DNA of 64,000 nt, from assembly GCF_003472385.1 (NCBI RefSeq), contig NZ_QRLV01000001.1, forward strand, positions 1 to 64,000, in the 5' to 3' direction. Below are positions 52,874 to 62,539 of this stretch, one piece after another. A program made the position numbers and the translations under genes. Each line of letters begins with the position of its first letter. Positions within the stretch are counted from its first letter, which is position 1. The notes under the pieces are model-generated. The model searched no databases and was not told the DNA's origin. It worked only from the letters and a program-made list of their open reading frames with translations. The DNA comes from Sutterella sp. AM11-39. Its GTDB lineage: Bacteria > Pseudomonadota > Gammaproteobacteria > Burkholderiales > Burkholderiaceae_F.

Positions 52874-52907
52874 CGGCGCGGGTTTTACCCCGCGCCGTTT
52901 CTTTTTA
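52874..52907 (+). terminator. Terminator between guaB and guaA
   Basis: CGGCGCGGG/CCCGCGCCG (52874-52882 with 52889-52897) then TTTCTTTTT. guaA must therefore have its own promoter or depend on read-through. Confidence 0.8.
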
Positions 52908-52980
52908 CCGCCGCCTCTCAAGCAAAATTTTTGTCAGCTTGCCCGCTGACGGCGGCCCCGCACCGCTCAAATTTCCAGAC

Positions 52981-54546
52981 ATGCTACACGATCGCATTCT
53001 TATTCTCGATTTCGGAAGCCAGGTGACGCAGCTCATCGCACGCCGTGTGCGTGAAGCTCATGTGTACTGCGAAGTGCACCCCAACGACGTTTCCGCTGAC
53101 TTCATCCGCGAATTCAATCCCAAGGGCATCATTCTGTCAGGCTCTCACATGAGCGCCTACGAAGAGTCCAACGATCAGGTGAGTCCGGCCGTGTTCAGTG
53201 CCGGAGTTCCCGTGCTCGGCATCTGCTACGGCATGCAGACGATGGCCCAGCAGCTTGGCGGTCGCGTAGAAAGCGGCTCCAAGCGCGAATTCGGCTACGC
53301 CGAAGTACGCGCCCATAACCACACCAAGCTTCTTGAGGGCATCGAAGACTTCAAAGGTCCCGAAGGCGAAGGCATGCTCAAGGTTTGGATGAGCCACGGC
53401 GACAAAGTCACCGTCATGCCCGAAGGCTTCAAGCTGATGTGCTCGACTCCGTCCTGCCCGATCGCCGGCATGGCCGATGAAACCCGCGGTTTCTACGCCG
53501 TGCAATTCCATCCGGAAGTCACGCACACCGTGCAGGGCAGCCTCATGCTCAAGCGCTTTGTCACGGATATCTGCCACTGCAAGCCCGACTGGGTGATGGG
53601 CGACTATATCGCCGAAGCCGTCGAAATGATCCGCAAGCAGACCAACGGCGAAGAAGTCATTCTCGGCCTTTCGGGCGGCGTGGACAGCTCGGTTGCCGCC
53701 GCACTCATTCACCGCGCCATTGGCGACAAGCTTACCTGCGTGTTCGTCGACAACGGTCTGCTGCGCAAGGGTGAACGCGAACAGGTTCGCGAAACCTTCG
53801 AAAAGAACATGGGTCTGAAGCTCATTGTGGTCGACGCCGTCGATCGCTTCATGGGAGAACTCGCCGGCGTCACCGATCCTGAACAGAAGCGCAAGATCAT
53901 CGGTCGCGAATTCGTAAATGTCTTCCAGGAAGAGGCCGAAAAGCTCTCCAACGCCAAGTGGCTTGCTCAAGGCACGATCTATCCGGACGTCATCGAATCG
54001 GCCGGGGCCAAGACCAAGAAGGCCAAGACCATCAAGAGCCACCACAATGTGGGCGGTCTGCCCGAAACGCTTCACCTGAAGCTACTCGAACCGCTGCGTT
54101 CGCTCTTTAAGGATGAAGTGCGCGAACTCGGTGTCGAGCTGGGCCTTCCCTACGAAATGGTCTACCGCCACCCGTTCCCGGGACCGGGTCTGGGCGTTCG
54201 TATCTTGGGTGAGGTCAAGCGTGAATATGCCGATCTGCTGCGCGAAGCCGACGCCATCTTCATCGAAGAACTGCGCCGCGCCGGCTGGTACGACAAGGTA
54301 AGCCAGGCTTTCGTTGTATTCCTGCCCGTCAAGAGTGTGGGCGTCATGGGCGATGGCCGCACCTACGACTGGGTTGTGAGCCTGCGTTCGGTTGAAACGA
54401 GCGACTTCATGACCGCCAAGTGGTCCGAGCTGCCGTACTCGCTTTTGGCCACCGTCTCCAACCGAATCATCAACGAAGTGAAGGGCATCAATCGCGTCGT
54501 CTACGACGTCTCGGGCAAGCCGCCTGCCACGATCGAATGGGAATAA
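52981..54546 (+). CDS. guaA: GMP synthase (glutamine-hydrolysing)
   Basis: 521 residues. Class I glutamine amidotransferase domain (L-D-F-G-S-Q, Cys in G-I-C-Y-G, H-P-E), then ATP-pyrophosphatase domain with [10 protein letters not shown] and the C-terminal dimerisation domain. It makes GMP from XMP. Start 52981 (MLHDRILIL) resembles known N-termini; no good ribosome-binding site; a TTG at 52939 is an alternative. Confidence 0.96.
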   Translation: MLHDRILILDFGSQVTQLIARRVREAHVYCEVHPNDVSADFIREFNPKGIILSGSHMSAYEESNDQVSPAVFSAGVPVLGICYGMQTMAQQLGGRVESGSKREFGYAEVRAHNHTKLLEGIEDFKGPEGEGMLKVWMSHGDKVTVMPEGFKLMCSTPSCPIAGMADETRGFYAVQFHPEVTHTVQGSLMLKRFVTDICHCKPDWVMGDYIAEAVEMIRKQTNGEEVILGLSGGVDSSVAAALIHRAIGDKLTCVFVDNGLLRKGEREQVRETFEKNMGLKLIVVDAVDRFMGELAGVTDPEQKRKIIGREFVNVFQEEAEKLSNAKWLAQGTIYPDVIESAGAKTKKAKTIKSHHNVGGLPETLHLKLLEPLRSLFKDEVRELGVELGLPYEMVYRHPFPGPGLGVRILGEVKREYADLLREADAIFIEELRRAGWYDKVSQAFVVFLPVKSVGVMGDGRTYDWVVSLRSVETSDFMTAKWSELPYSLLATVSNRIINEVKGINRVVYDVSGKPPATIEWE

Positions 54547-54582
54547 TCCGGTCAACGTTTTGACTTGATGTCCCGACAAAAG

Positions 54583-54612
54583 GGCGAAGCCGTTACAGGT
54601 TTCGCCTTTTTT
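54583..54612 (+). terminator. Terminator of guaA
   Basis: GGCGAA/TTCGCC stem with inner GCC/GGT pairs, followed by six Ts. Confidence 0.8.
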
Positions 54613-54740
54613 GCCTCTTTCTGTCGGACTACGTCTTTTGACGGAAGTTTCTCAAGGTTTTTATAAGAGCGGTCGGATAGAATCGGCAGATATGTGTCGG
54701 CTAGCCTTCACGGCATCGACAACTTTCGAAAGGATTGATT

Positions 54741-55196
54741 ATGTATCTGAAGTCCCCGAGCCTTGAAGAAGGCTCCCGCATGCCCGCCAAGCACTCCCTG
54801 AATGGAGGCAATCTGTCCCCCGAACTTTCCTGGGGCGACTTTCCTGCGGAGACAAAGAGTTTTGCGGTCACCTGCTACGATCCGGACGCTCCGACCGGCT
54901 CCGGCTGGTGGCACTGGGTTGCACTCGACATCCCGGCCAATGTCACGACGCTGACCGAAGGCGCAAAACTTGCCGCTCCGGCACGTGAATTGACAACAGA
55001 TTACGGCACCAAAGGCTTTGGCGGCGCCTGTCCTCCCTCGGGACACGGCATGCATCGCTACGTATTTACGGTTTGGGCACTGCCGGTGGAAAAACTTGAC
55101 CTGCCCGACGGCGCCACCGCCGCCAACGCAGGCTTCATGCTCAACGCCATGGCTCTGGCAACCGCAAAAATCACGGCAACCTACGTCACACCGTAG
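54741..55196 (+). CDS. YbhB/YbcL (PEBP-like) protein
   Basis: 151 residues from ATG 54741 (AAAGGA 6-7 bases upstream). Phosphatidylethanolamine-binding fold: L-S-P-E-L-S-W, C-Y-D-P-D-A-P-T-G-S-G-W-W-H-W-V, then P-S-G-H-G-M-H-R-Y-V-F-T-V-W-A-L. Cytoplasmic (no signal). Bacterial members are of unknown role; some relate to lipid or kinase binding in eukaryotes. Monocistronic. Confidence 0.9.
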   Translation: MYLKSPSLEEGSRMPAKHSLNGGNLSPELSWGDFPAETKSFAVTCYDPDAPTGSGWWHWVALDIPANVTTLTEGAKLAAPARELTTDYGTKGFGGACPPSGHGMHRYVFTVWALPVEKLDLPDGATAANAGFMLNAMALATAKITATYVTP

Positions 55197-55347
55197 TCCC
55201 TGCCCTTAATGAAACTTCTGGGCAGGTACGCGCCCGTGCATACCCTTTCGTCGAACTCAGCTGATAACTTGGATTTGATTGAGTTCGGCGAACTCACACC
55301 ATAAAAAAAGTCGACTTTTCAAAAAGTTGGACCTCGGGGAGAAAAAA

Positions 55348-56613
55348 ATGACTGCAGACTCCACACAGATGCAGCGCCCGGTGATGAATCCGCACGAAAA
55401 ACGGATGCAGACGATTCAAGCCGTCCTCTATGTCATCGCCATCATTTTGGGCCTCATCAACGGCTTTTACGGTTCCGAATTTTGGATTCAGACGGGTGAA
55501 TTCATCTCGACGATCTTCATTCGTCTGTTCCGTTTCATCGCAGTTCCGATCATCGCCGTATCGATCATTGCCACGCTCTCGCAGATTTCGCGTTCTACGG
55601 AATCCGGACGCATTTTCCGTCACAGCGTTTTCTACACGCTTCTGACCACAATTTTGGCCGCCTCGCTGGCAGCAATTCTTTTTGAAGTCTTTTCGCCCGC
55701 CAACGTAACCCTAAGCGACACGACCGAAGCGTCAGCCGCCATCGCAGGCATCAAAGGCAAGAGCTACTTTGACTACATCACATCCGTTGTCCCCGACAAC
55801 GCGATTGCGCCGTTCTTGTCGGCCAACGTTCTTTCGGTTTTGCTGATTGCCGCCGCCGTCGGTATCGCCATTGCCAAACTGCCGCATGACAGCCGCGAAC
55901 AGCGAGTGCTGATGGCCTTCTTCTCGGGCCTTCAGGCTGTGCTCTTCACGCTGGTGGGCTGGATCATCATGATTCTTCCGTTGGGTATCTTCGGCTTTTT
56001 CACGGTACTGGCCAAAGAAATCAACGCCGGTGTTGCCGTGGGCGGTCTTGGCACCTATTTCGCAACGGTGCTCACAGCCAACTTCATCCAGATGCTCATC
56101 GTGCTGCCTGCGCTTCTTTTGCTGCGCGGCATCAACCCGATTCGGGTCTTTAAGGGCATGTTGCCGGCTTTGACCGTCGCTTTCTTCTCGAAGTCGTCGG
56201 CAGGAACGTTGCCCGTAACCATGCGCTGCTCGGAAGTCAATCTCGGTGTTAAAGAAAGCGTTTCGCGCTTTGTGCTGCCGATGTGCACAACCATCAACAT
56301 GAACGGATGCGCCGCCTTTATTTTGATTACGGTCGTCTACCTCATGCAAAACGCAGGTGTTGACATTACCTGGTCAACACTCGCCGTCTGGATCTTCATT
56401 GCCACGATCGCTGCGGTGGGCAACGCAGGCGTTCCGATGGGATGCTTCTTCCTTTCGGCTAGCCTGCTGGCCAGCATGAATGTCCCCATTCTGCTTATGG
56501 GCGTTATCCTGCCCTTCTACGCTGTGATCGACGCTATCGAAACAACTCTCAACGTCTGGAGTGACTCCAACGTAGCCGTTTTGGTACATAAAGATCTCTA
56601 CGGAGACATTTAG
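55348..56613 (+). CDS. Dicarboxylate/amino acid:cation symporter (GltP/SstT family) with altered substrate site
   Basis: 421 residues from ATG 55348 (GGGGAGA upstream). Eight helices plus two re-entrant hairpins, as in GltPh. HP1 has S-K-S-S-A-G-T-L-P-V-T-M, TM7 has N-M-N-G-C-A (usual N-M-D-G-T/A), HP2 has G-N-A-G-V-P-M-G (usual G-x-A-G-I-P), TM8 has I-D-A-I-E-T-T-L-N-V-W-S-D. Relative to GltPh the sodium-site Asp312 is Asn, and Arg397, which grips the substrate side-chain carboxylate, is Glu; Asp394, Asn401 and Asp405 are kept. Uptake of something other than glutamate/aspartate is likely. A terminator follows. Confidence 0.82.
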   Translation: MTADSTQMQRPVMNPHEKRMQTIQAVLYVIAIILGLINGFYGSEFWIQTGEFISTIFIRLFRFIAVPIIAVSIIATLSQISRSTESGRIFRHSVFYTLLTTILAASLAAILFEVFSPANVTLSDTTEASAAIAGIKGKSYFDYITSVVPDNAIAPFLSANVLSVLLIAAAVGIAIAKLPHDSREQRVLMAFFSGLQAVLFTLVGWIIMILPLGIFGFFTVLAKEINAGVAVGGLGTYFATVLTANFIQMLIVLPALLLLRGINPIRVFKGMLPALTVAFFSKSSAGTLPVTMRCSEVNLGVKESVSRFVLPMCTTINMNGCAAFILITVVYLMQNAGVDITWSTLAVWIFIATIAAVGNAGVPMGCFFLSASLLASMNVPILLMGVILPFYAVIDAIETTLNVWSDSNVAVLVHKDLYGDI

Positions 56614-56690
56614 TGCCGTCTCCTTGACCTGCGTCTAGCCTTCTAAGGAAAAGGCGCAGGCTCAAGGCGGGTACAATTCCAAATGCAGTG

Positions 56691-56723
56691 CGGGAGTTGC
56701 CTCGCGGCTCCCGTCTCTTTTTT
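56691..56723 (+). terminator. Terminator between the symporter and putP
   Basis: CGGGAG/CTCCCG stem (56691-56696 with 56708-56713) followed by TCTC and six Ts. Confidence 0.75.
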
Positions 56724-56834
56724 CTGCCATGCGGCCTGCCCCGAAGCCGCAGCAATCTCTCAAAAGAAAATACGGCGTAAAGTCGAATCCGCTGATGTGA
56801 CTGTGCGCCGCCAATCACAAAAAGAACCAAAGAG

Positions 56835-58316
56835 ATGTTTTCTAATCCGACCGCCATTACTTTTACCGGCTACATGATTTTGATGGTGATCCTGGGCTTT
56901 GTCGCCTGGCGATACACCCGCAACTTCAACGACTACATTTTGGGCGGCCGTAGTCTCGGTGGCGTTGTGACGGCTCTTTCCGTCGGCGCTTCCGACATGA
57001 GCGGCTGGCTGCTGATGGGCTTGCCCGGCGCCGTGTTTCTTTCGGGCATCACGGAAAGCTGGATTGCAATCGGCCTCACGCTCGGTACCTATCTGAATTG
57101 GAAATTCGTCGCAGCCCGCCTGCGCGTATACACCGAAGTTTCTCATAATGCCCTGACGCTTCCCGACTTTTTCACGCATCGCTTTAAGGACGATACGCGC
57201 ATGCTGCGCATTCTCGCGGCCGTCGTCATTTTGGTGTTTTTCACGATCTATTGTGCGAGCGGCGTTGTGGCCGGTGCCCGCCTTTTTGAAAACACCTTCG
57301 ACATGAGCTATGAACGCGCTGTCTGGATCGGCGCGGCTGCAACCATCATTTATGTGTTCATCGGCGGATTCTTGGCAGTAAGCTGGACGGACACTTTCCA
57401 GGCTTCGCTCATGTGCGTGGCGCTCGTCGTAACGCCCATCGTCGTGATGACCGATCTCGGCGGCTTTTCGAGTGCCGTTGAACAAGTCAAAGCCATCGAC
57501 GTCAACATGGTCAACATGCTCTCGCATCAGACCTTTATCGGCGTACTCAGTCTCATCGCCTGGGGTTTAGGCTACTTCGGACAGCCGCATATTCTGGTGC
57601 GCTTCATGGCTACGCGCTCAATCAAGGTGATTCCTCGCGCATGCCGCATTTCTCTGATCTGGATGATCTTTTGCCTTGGTGGCGCCGTCTCGGTGGGCTT
57701 CTTTGGTTCGGCCTACTTTGCTGCGCATCCGGATCAGGCCACGCTCGTTACGGAAAACCACGAGCGCGTCTTCATCGTGCTCTCGCAGGTGCTCTTCAAT
57801 CCCTGGATCGGCGGCATTCTGATGGCTGCGATTCTGGCAGCTGTCATGAGCACGCTCTCCTGCCAGTTGCTGGTTTGCTCATCGACCCTGACTCAGGATT
57901 TCTACCGCGGCTTCATTCGCCCCAAGGCCAACCAATGGGAACTGTTGTGGTTCGGTCGAATGATGGTGCTGCTGATTTCGTTTGTGGCCATCTTCATCGC
58001 CATGGATCCGCAAAGCCTGGTGCTCTCGCTTGTTAGCTACGCCTGGGCAGGATTCGGTGCGGCCTTCGGCCCGGTGATCCTCATCAGCCTCTGGTGGAAA
58101 CGCATGAACAAATACGGCGCCATGGCCGGTATGTTTACGGGCGCAGCCACAGTCCTAATTTGGCACCAATTCAACTGGTTCGGTCTCTACGAAATCGTTC
58201 CGGGCTTCCTCTTTGCCGCCATCGCCATCTATGTTGTGAGTCTTCTCACGGAAGCTCCCGACAACGAAATCTGCGAAACCTTTGACAAGGTTGAAGCCGA
58301 AGTTCGAGCGGGTTAA
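56835..58316 (+). CDS. putP: Sodium/proline symporter PutP
   Basis: 493 residues with 13 predicted helices of the SSS (LeuT) fold. Marks: F-N-D-Y-I-L-G-G-R-S-L-G, A-L-S-V-G-A-S-D-M-S-G-W-L-L-M-G-L-P-G, the T-Y-L-N-W segment, F-G-Q-P-H-I-L-V-R-F-M-A, and S-T-L-S-C-Q-L-L-V in TM9, matching PutP Na+/Pro sites. Proline uptake by Na+ gradient. It starts with AAAGAG before ATG. A tandem putA is not present, so it is likely an amino-acid uptake system. Confidence 0.93.
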   Translation: MFSNPTAITFTGYMILMVILGFVAWRYTRNFNDYILGGRSLGGVVTALSVGASDMSGWLLMGLPGAVFLSGITESWIAIGLTLGTYLNWKFVAARLRVYTEVSHNALTLPDFFTHRFKDDTRMLRILAAVVILVFFTIYCASGVVAGARLFENTFDMSYERAVWIGAAATIIYVFIGGFLAVSWTDTFQASLMCVALVVTPIVVMTDLGGFSSAVEQVKAIDVNMVNMLSHQTFIGVLSLIAWGLGYFGQPHILVRFMATRSIKVIPRACRISLIWMIFCLGGAVSVGFFGSAYFAAHPDQATLVTENHERVFIVLSQVLFNPWIGGILMAAILAAVMSTLSCQLLVCSSTLTQDFYRGFIRPKANQWELLWFGRMMVLLISFVAIFIAMDPQSLVLSLVSYAWAGFGAAFGPVILISLWWKRMNKYGAMAGMFTGAATVLIWHQFNWFGLYEIVPGFLFAAIAIYVVSLLTEAPDNEICETFDKVEAEVRAG

Positions 58317-58340
58317 ACACAATCTGGCGAAAAATTCAAT

Positions 58341-58378
58341 CGCGGTCGGTGGTGTCTTTCCACCGGCCGCGCTTGTTT
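58341..58378 (+). terminator. Terminator of putP
   Basis: CGCGGTCGGTGG/CCACCGGCCGCG long stem with one U-G, followed by CTTGTTTT. Confidence 0.75.
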
Positions 58379-58513
58379 TGCAGGGAATTTTGCCTAGACG
58401 CTTTGGACTAAAACGGGAGTATTATTTTTTCGTTACGCCGCCTGCGCCTACCTCGTCGCGCAGACAGCCGGAAAGGATTCCGATAAAAAACAAACTCGCG
58501 GAGACAATTGCAA

Positions 58514-59557
58514 ATGCAAAAGAAACCTCTTGATTGGTCCAAACTCGGATTCGCCTATCGTCCGACGGACTTTCGTTATCAAGCGAACTGGAAAGATGGA
58601 TCTTGGGATGAAGGCGGTCTGGTAACTGACCCCAACATCGTCCTCTCGGAGGCAGCCTGCGTGTTTCACTATGCTCAGAGCTGCTTTGAGGGCTTAAAGG
58701 CCTACACCACAAAAGACGGTCGCATCGTCACGTTCCGCCCCGACATGAATGCCGAGCGTATGGCTAACACGGCGCGCCGTCTGGAAATGCCCGCATTCCC
58801 GGAAGACAAGTTCGTGCAGGCCGTTGTGGATACCGTACGAGCCAACGCCGCATGGGTACCTCCTTTCGGCACGGGTGCCTCTTTGTATATTCGCCCGTTC
58901 ATGATCGGCTCCGGCCCGCAGATCGGCGTTGCTCCTGCTCATGAATTTCTCTTCCGCATCACGGTTATGCCTGTGGGCGCATATTTCCAGGGCGCCGTCA
59001 AGCCCTTGAAGGTGCGCGTGTCCGACTACGATCGCGCCGCTCCCCGCGGTACCGGTCACGTCAAAGCCGGTCTTAACTATGCTATGAGTTTGTATCCCAC
59101 GATGGAAGCTCATCGTCACGGCTTTGCTGAAAATATTTATCTGGATCCGGCATCCCGCACTTATGTGGAAGAAGCGGGCGGCGCCAATGTCATCTTTGTC
59201 GATAAAGACAACAACCTGATTGTTCCGAAGTCCGATTCGATTCTGCCTTCGATCACCCGCCGTTCGCTCGTATATGTCGGCGAACACTACCTCGGTCTCA
59301 ATGTGATCGAACGCAAGGTTGCGCTGGAAGAAGTCAAAGACTTCAAGGAAGCCGCCTTGTGCGGTACTGCTGCCGTTCTCGCACCGATCGGCGAAATTCA
59401 CACCAAGGACGGCGTCATCGCACTGCCCTCCGGTATGGACAAGATGGGCGAAATCTCCGGCAAGTTGCGTGAAACGCTCACCGGCATCCAGGCGTGCGAA
59501 ATCGAAGCTCCGGAAGGCTGGGTTGTTGAAGTCTGCAAAGAAAGCGACTTTGAATAA
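58514..59557 (+). CDS. ilvE: Branched-chain-amino-acid aminotransferase (group II)
   Basis: 347 residues. Class IV PLP enzyme of the longer, eukaryote-like type: F-H-Y-A-Q-S-C-F-E-G-L-K-A-Y early, R-P-F-M-I-G, then V-K-A-G-L-N-Y-A catalytic lysine segment, E-E-A-G-G-A-N-V-I-F-V, and L-P-S-I-T-R-R-S-L. It converts Leu, Ile and Val and their keto acids. ATG 58514 is chosen; a TTG two codons upstream is also possible with GGAG 5 bases before it. Monocistronic. Confidence 0.92.
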   Translation: MQKKPLDWSKLGFAYRPTDFRYQANWKDGSWDEGGLVTDPNIVLSEAACVFHYAQSCFEGLKAYTTKDGRIVTFRPDMNAERMANTARRLEMPAFPEDKFVQAVVDTVRANAAWVPPFGTGASLYIRPFMIGSGPQIGVAPAHEFLFRITVMPVGAYFQGAVKPLKVRVSDYDRAAPRGTGHVKAGLNYAMSLYPTMEAHRHGFAENIYLDPASRTYVEEAGGANVIFVDKDNNLIVPKSDSILPSITRRSLVYVGEHYLGLNVIERKVALEEVKDFKEAALCGTAAVLAPIGEIHTKDGVIALPSGMDKMGEISGKLRETLTGIQACEIEAPEGWVVEVCKESDFE

Positions 59558-59573
59558 TCGCTAGACTCCGCTA

Positions 59574-59624
59574 CGAAAAAAATCCCGCTGAAAACGTCCA
59601 TGTCTTCGGCGGGATTTGTTTTTG
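59574..59624. terminator. Bidirectional terminator ilvE / DASS gene
   Basis: AAATCCCGC/GCGGGATTT with seven As before and a TTT-run (GTTTTTG) after; the genes converge. Confidence 0.8.
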
Positions 59625-59667
59625 CATCGGTCGGACAAAAAAACTTGCCCGACCGAAATTTCGGCGA

Positions 59668-61080
59668 TCAGTACAAACCGATGATCTTCCACCATCCCAT
59701 ACCAACGGCAAACGTGATGAGCACACTCGTCGTCACCAGGATGAAGTTGATCTTATAGAAACGCGGACGTTCGAAGTAGCCCTGACCGAAGTAGATCGGA
59801 CCGGGACCGCCGGCATATTCCGTAATGCCCCACATCGTGTTCGAGAAGATGGCAAAGCAGATGGCCACCATCATCGGAGGCGCGCCGGCACCGATGGCCA
59901 CCGCGGCAAAGGGCACGTACATCGCAGCCACATGACCGGAAGCCGTCGCAAAGATGTAGTGCAAATAGATGTAGGCAAAGCCCAGAATCAGGAACGCCGT
60001 CATCCAGTCGAAACCGACAAGCATTGAGGTAAAGCCCGCCGACATCCACTTCACGAAGCCGAGCTTGGTGAGGCCCGTGGCCAGCGAAATGATCACGCCA
60101 AACCAAATGACCGTATCCCATGCCGCCTTATCGCTCAGCACTTCCTTCCACTTCACGGCGCCCGTCACAAAGAGGAAAGCCGCCAGTGCGATACCAATGG
60201 CGTTGGCGTTCAAGCCGGTAAGCATCGTTGTGCCCCAACCGATCAGAGCCAGCACGAAACCGACGGCAACCCACTTTTCACGTGTCGTCAGGGGGCCCAT
60301 CTTCTGAAGCTCATCGCGTCCCATTTGCTTGGCCTGAGGGGTCTTCTTCAATTCCGGATTGAAGATCTTGTAGGACAACAACGGCATCACGAAGAAGCAC
60401 ACCATTGCCGGCACGACAGCCGCCCAGAACCAACCGACCCAGCTGATTTCCAGACCCAGGCCGCTTTGTGCCAACTGGGCGCACAACGGATTGGCTGCCA
60501 TACCGGTCATGAACATGGCGCCCGTAATCGGCGTGAACTGGAAGCACGTCATCACGAGGAATTCGCCAATGCGACCCTGCTTGGGACCGGGTTGAGAATC
60601 CAACACCATGTTGATGGACTTGGCCACCGGCAACACAATGCCGCCCGAGCGAGCCGTCACACTCGGCATAGCCGGCGCGAGGATGAGATCAGCAACACCC
60701 AGACTGAAAGCAATCCCAAGCGAAGATCCGCCGAACAGAGAAAGCATTTTGTAGGCAATGCGGCGTCCCAAACCGGATTCAACAAAGCCCAGAGACAGCA
60801 CGTAAGCCGAGAAAATCATCCAGACCGTACCGGAAGCCAAGCCCGACAGTGCGGCACTGAAACTCAAAGTATTGGTAAAGATCGTAACGGCAAGCGCTAT
60901 GAACATCAAAGCGCCTGAAGCAATAGGAGCACACAGAATACCGATAATCGTGGCAACGAAAATGGCAAACATATGCCAGGCCTGAACAGTCAGTCCTTCG
61001 GGAACGGGACTGACCCAGATACCCAACAGCAAAACAATCGGAATCGCCCACTGCCACCACTTTACTTGTTTTTCAGCCAT
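59668..61080 (-). CDS. DASS-family anion:Na+ symporter (CitT/TtdT-like)
   Basis: 470 residues from ATG 61080 (AAGGAAAA upstream). About 12 helices; family marks A-P-A-M-P-S-V-T-A-R-S-G-G-I, and late S-N-T-M-W-G-I-T-E-Y-A-G-G-P-G-P-I-Y-F-G (split), as in the CitT/TtdT branch of DASS/SLC13. These carry citrate, tartrate or other di/tricarboxylates, often in exchange for succinate. It follows the fumarase-superfamily lyase on the same strand with 109 bases and a hairpin between, so it likely supplies that enzyme's substrate. Confidence 0.88.
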   Translation of the reverse strand: MAEKQVKWWQWAIPIVLLLGIWVSPVPEGLTVQAWHMFAIFVATIIGILCAPIASGALMFIALAVTIFTNTLSFSAALSGLASGTVWMIFSAYVLSLGFVESGLGRRIAYKMLSLFGGSSLGIAFSLGVADLILAPAMPSVTARSGGIVLPVAKSINMVLDSQPGPKQGRIGEFLVMTCFQFTPITGAMFMTGMAANPLCAQLAQSGLGLEISWVGWFWAAVVPAMVCFFVMPLLSYKIFNPELKKTPQAKQMGRDELQKMGPLTTREKWVAVGFVLALIGWGTTMLTGLNANAIGIALAAFLFVTGAVKWKEVLSDKAAWDTVIWFGVIISLATGLTKLGFVKWMSAGFTSMLVGFDWMTAFLILGFAYIYLHYIFATASGHVAAMYVPFAAVAIGAGAPPMMVAICFAIFSNTMWGITEYAGGPGPIYFGQGYFERPRFYKINFILVTTSVLITFAVGMGWWKIIGLY

Positions 61081-61152
61081 GACAATTTTCCTTTGATTTG
61101 ATGCAAGACAGGCTGAACGATTTCTCATGTCGCCCAGCCGAAAACAGTGACA

Positions 61153-61175
61153 GGAAGGTGCGGCATGCACCTTCC
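61153..61175 (-). promoter_or_regulatory. Hairpin between lyase and transporter genes
   Basis: GGAAGGTGC-GGCAT-GCACCTTCC, 9-bp perfect stem without a T-run; may set the relative mRNA amounts of lyase and transporter. Confidence 0.5.
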
Positions 61176-61189
61176 CTTTAATCACTCCG

Positions 61190-62539
61190 TCAGATGTTTT
61201 CCCACTTGGCGACCACGCGGTCCACGAATTCGGGTGCAAGACCGATGTAGCTGTGCGGGTTGAGCATGAGGTCAACTTCCTCTTCCGTGAAGGCTTGCGT
61301 CACTTCCGGGGTCTGCATGAGGATCTGCTTTAAGGGAACTTCCTGTTCATAGGCCTTCATGCAGCTCTTGTAGACGATCTCGTGAGCCGTCAGACGACCG
61401 AGCTTGCGAGCCAGATGCATCATTACGCATTCGCTCATCATCAGCCCCTTCTGGGCATTGAGATTGCGTTCCATATGCTTTTCGTACACGATGAGGTTTT
61501 CAAGGATGTACTTGGACTTCTGCAATGCAGCGCCGAACATATGGCAGGCACGCGGAATGGCTTCCCATTCGGACAGGAAGCAGCCCCAGTCGCGTTCGTT
61601 TTCACTCACCATCGATTCGACGATGGAGGGTGCAATGCTGCGCACATTGCGGCACAGAGCCAGCACGTTTTCCAGCACCGCCGGATTGCGCTTGTGCGGC
61701 ATGGTGGAGGAACCGACCTTACCCATGAAGAACGGTTCTTCCAATTCAAGAATCTCGGTGTGCTGCAAAGAGAAGATTTCGTGGTTGATACGGCCGATCG
61801 TACCGGCGCAAATTGCAAGTGTGCTCACGAACTCAGCCTGGTTGTCGCGAGCAACGTGCCAAGCAATCGTCGGGACGTTCAAGCCCAGGATTTCCATCAT
61901 GCGCTTTTGCGTTTCGAGCCCCTTTTCAGGCTGAGAAGCAAGCGTACCGACGGCACCGGCCATTTCACCGACGAACACGCGATCCTTCATCGCTTCGAGA
62001 CGTTCGATGTCGCGTCCGAGTTCATCAGCCCAAACGGCAGCCTTGTAGCCGAACGTGATCGGAATGGCATGCACGACGTGCGTACGGCCGGCCTGAGCGG
62101 TATTGCGATACTTCTTGGCCAGCGTCAGGCAGTGCTTAAGGCACTCCTTCATGTCGCGCAAGATCACCTGATAAGCGTCGCGTTCGAGCAGCACCAAACC
62201 CGTGTCTACGATGTCCTGGCTCGTCGCACCCCAGTGTACGAATTCACCCGCGTTATCCGGAAGCACCTTCTTGAAAGCCTTCAGAAGCGGGACAATCGTG
62301 ATGGAGCTCTTGTAGAACTCGCCGATCGAGGCCAAATCAAGCAGATTGGCATCGGCGTACTTGTTAATAATGTCGGCCTTTTCCTTCGGAATCACGCCGA
62401 GTTCGCCCTGCGCCTTGGCCAGAGCCGCCTCGGTGTCAAGCCATTTCTGTGCCCAGGACTTGTCACTGAAAATTTCGCGCATTTCGTCCGTGCTGAACAA
62501 AAAGCCGTGAATGACGCTGTCAACTGCGCTGGAAGCCAT
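61190..62539 (-). CDS. Fumarase/aspartase-superfamily lyase (PurB/CMLE-like)
   Basis: 449 residues from ATG 62539 (AGGAGA 7 bases upstream). Superfamily signature G-S-S-T-M-P-H-K-R-N-P near 285; earlier conserved blocks T-S-Q-D-I-V-D-T-G and A-G-R-T-H-V-V-H-A-I-P-I-T-F-G. Such enzymes eliminate fumarate from substrates such as adenylosuccinate or argininosuccinate, or open 3-carboxymuconolactone. The neighbours (anion transporter, GntR regulator, aldehyde dehydrogenase) speak for a catabolic role rather than housekeeping purB. Automatic pipelines may call it adenylosuccinate lyase. Substrate unknown. Confidence 0.82.
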   Translation of the reverse strand: MASSAVDSVIHGFLFSTDEMREIFSDKSWAQKWLDTEAALAKAQGELGVIPKEKADIINKYADANLLDLASIGEFYKSSITIVPLLKAFKKVLPDNAGEFVHWGATSQDIVDTGLVLLERDAYQVILRDMKECLKHCLTLAKKYRNTAQAGRTHVVHAIPITFGYKAAVWADELGRDIERLEAMKDRVFVGEMAGAVGTLASQPEKGLETQKRMMEILGLNVPTIAWHVARDNQAEFVSTLAICAGTIGRINHEIFSLQHTEILELEEPFFMGKVGSSTMPHKRNPAVLENVLALCRNVRSIAPSIVESMVSENERDWGCFLSEWEAIPRACHMFGAALQKSKYILENLIVYEKHMERNLNAQKGLMMSECVMMHLARKLGRLTAHEIVYKSCMKAYEQEVPLKQILMQTPEVTQAFTEEEVDLMLNPHSYIGLAPEFVDRVVAKWENI

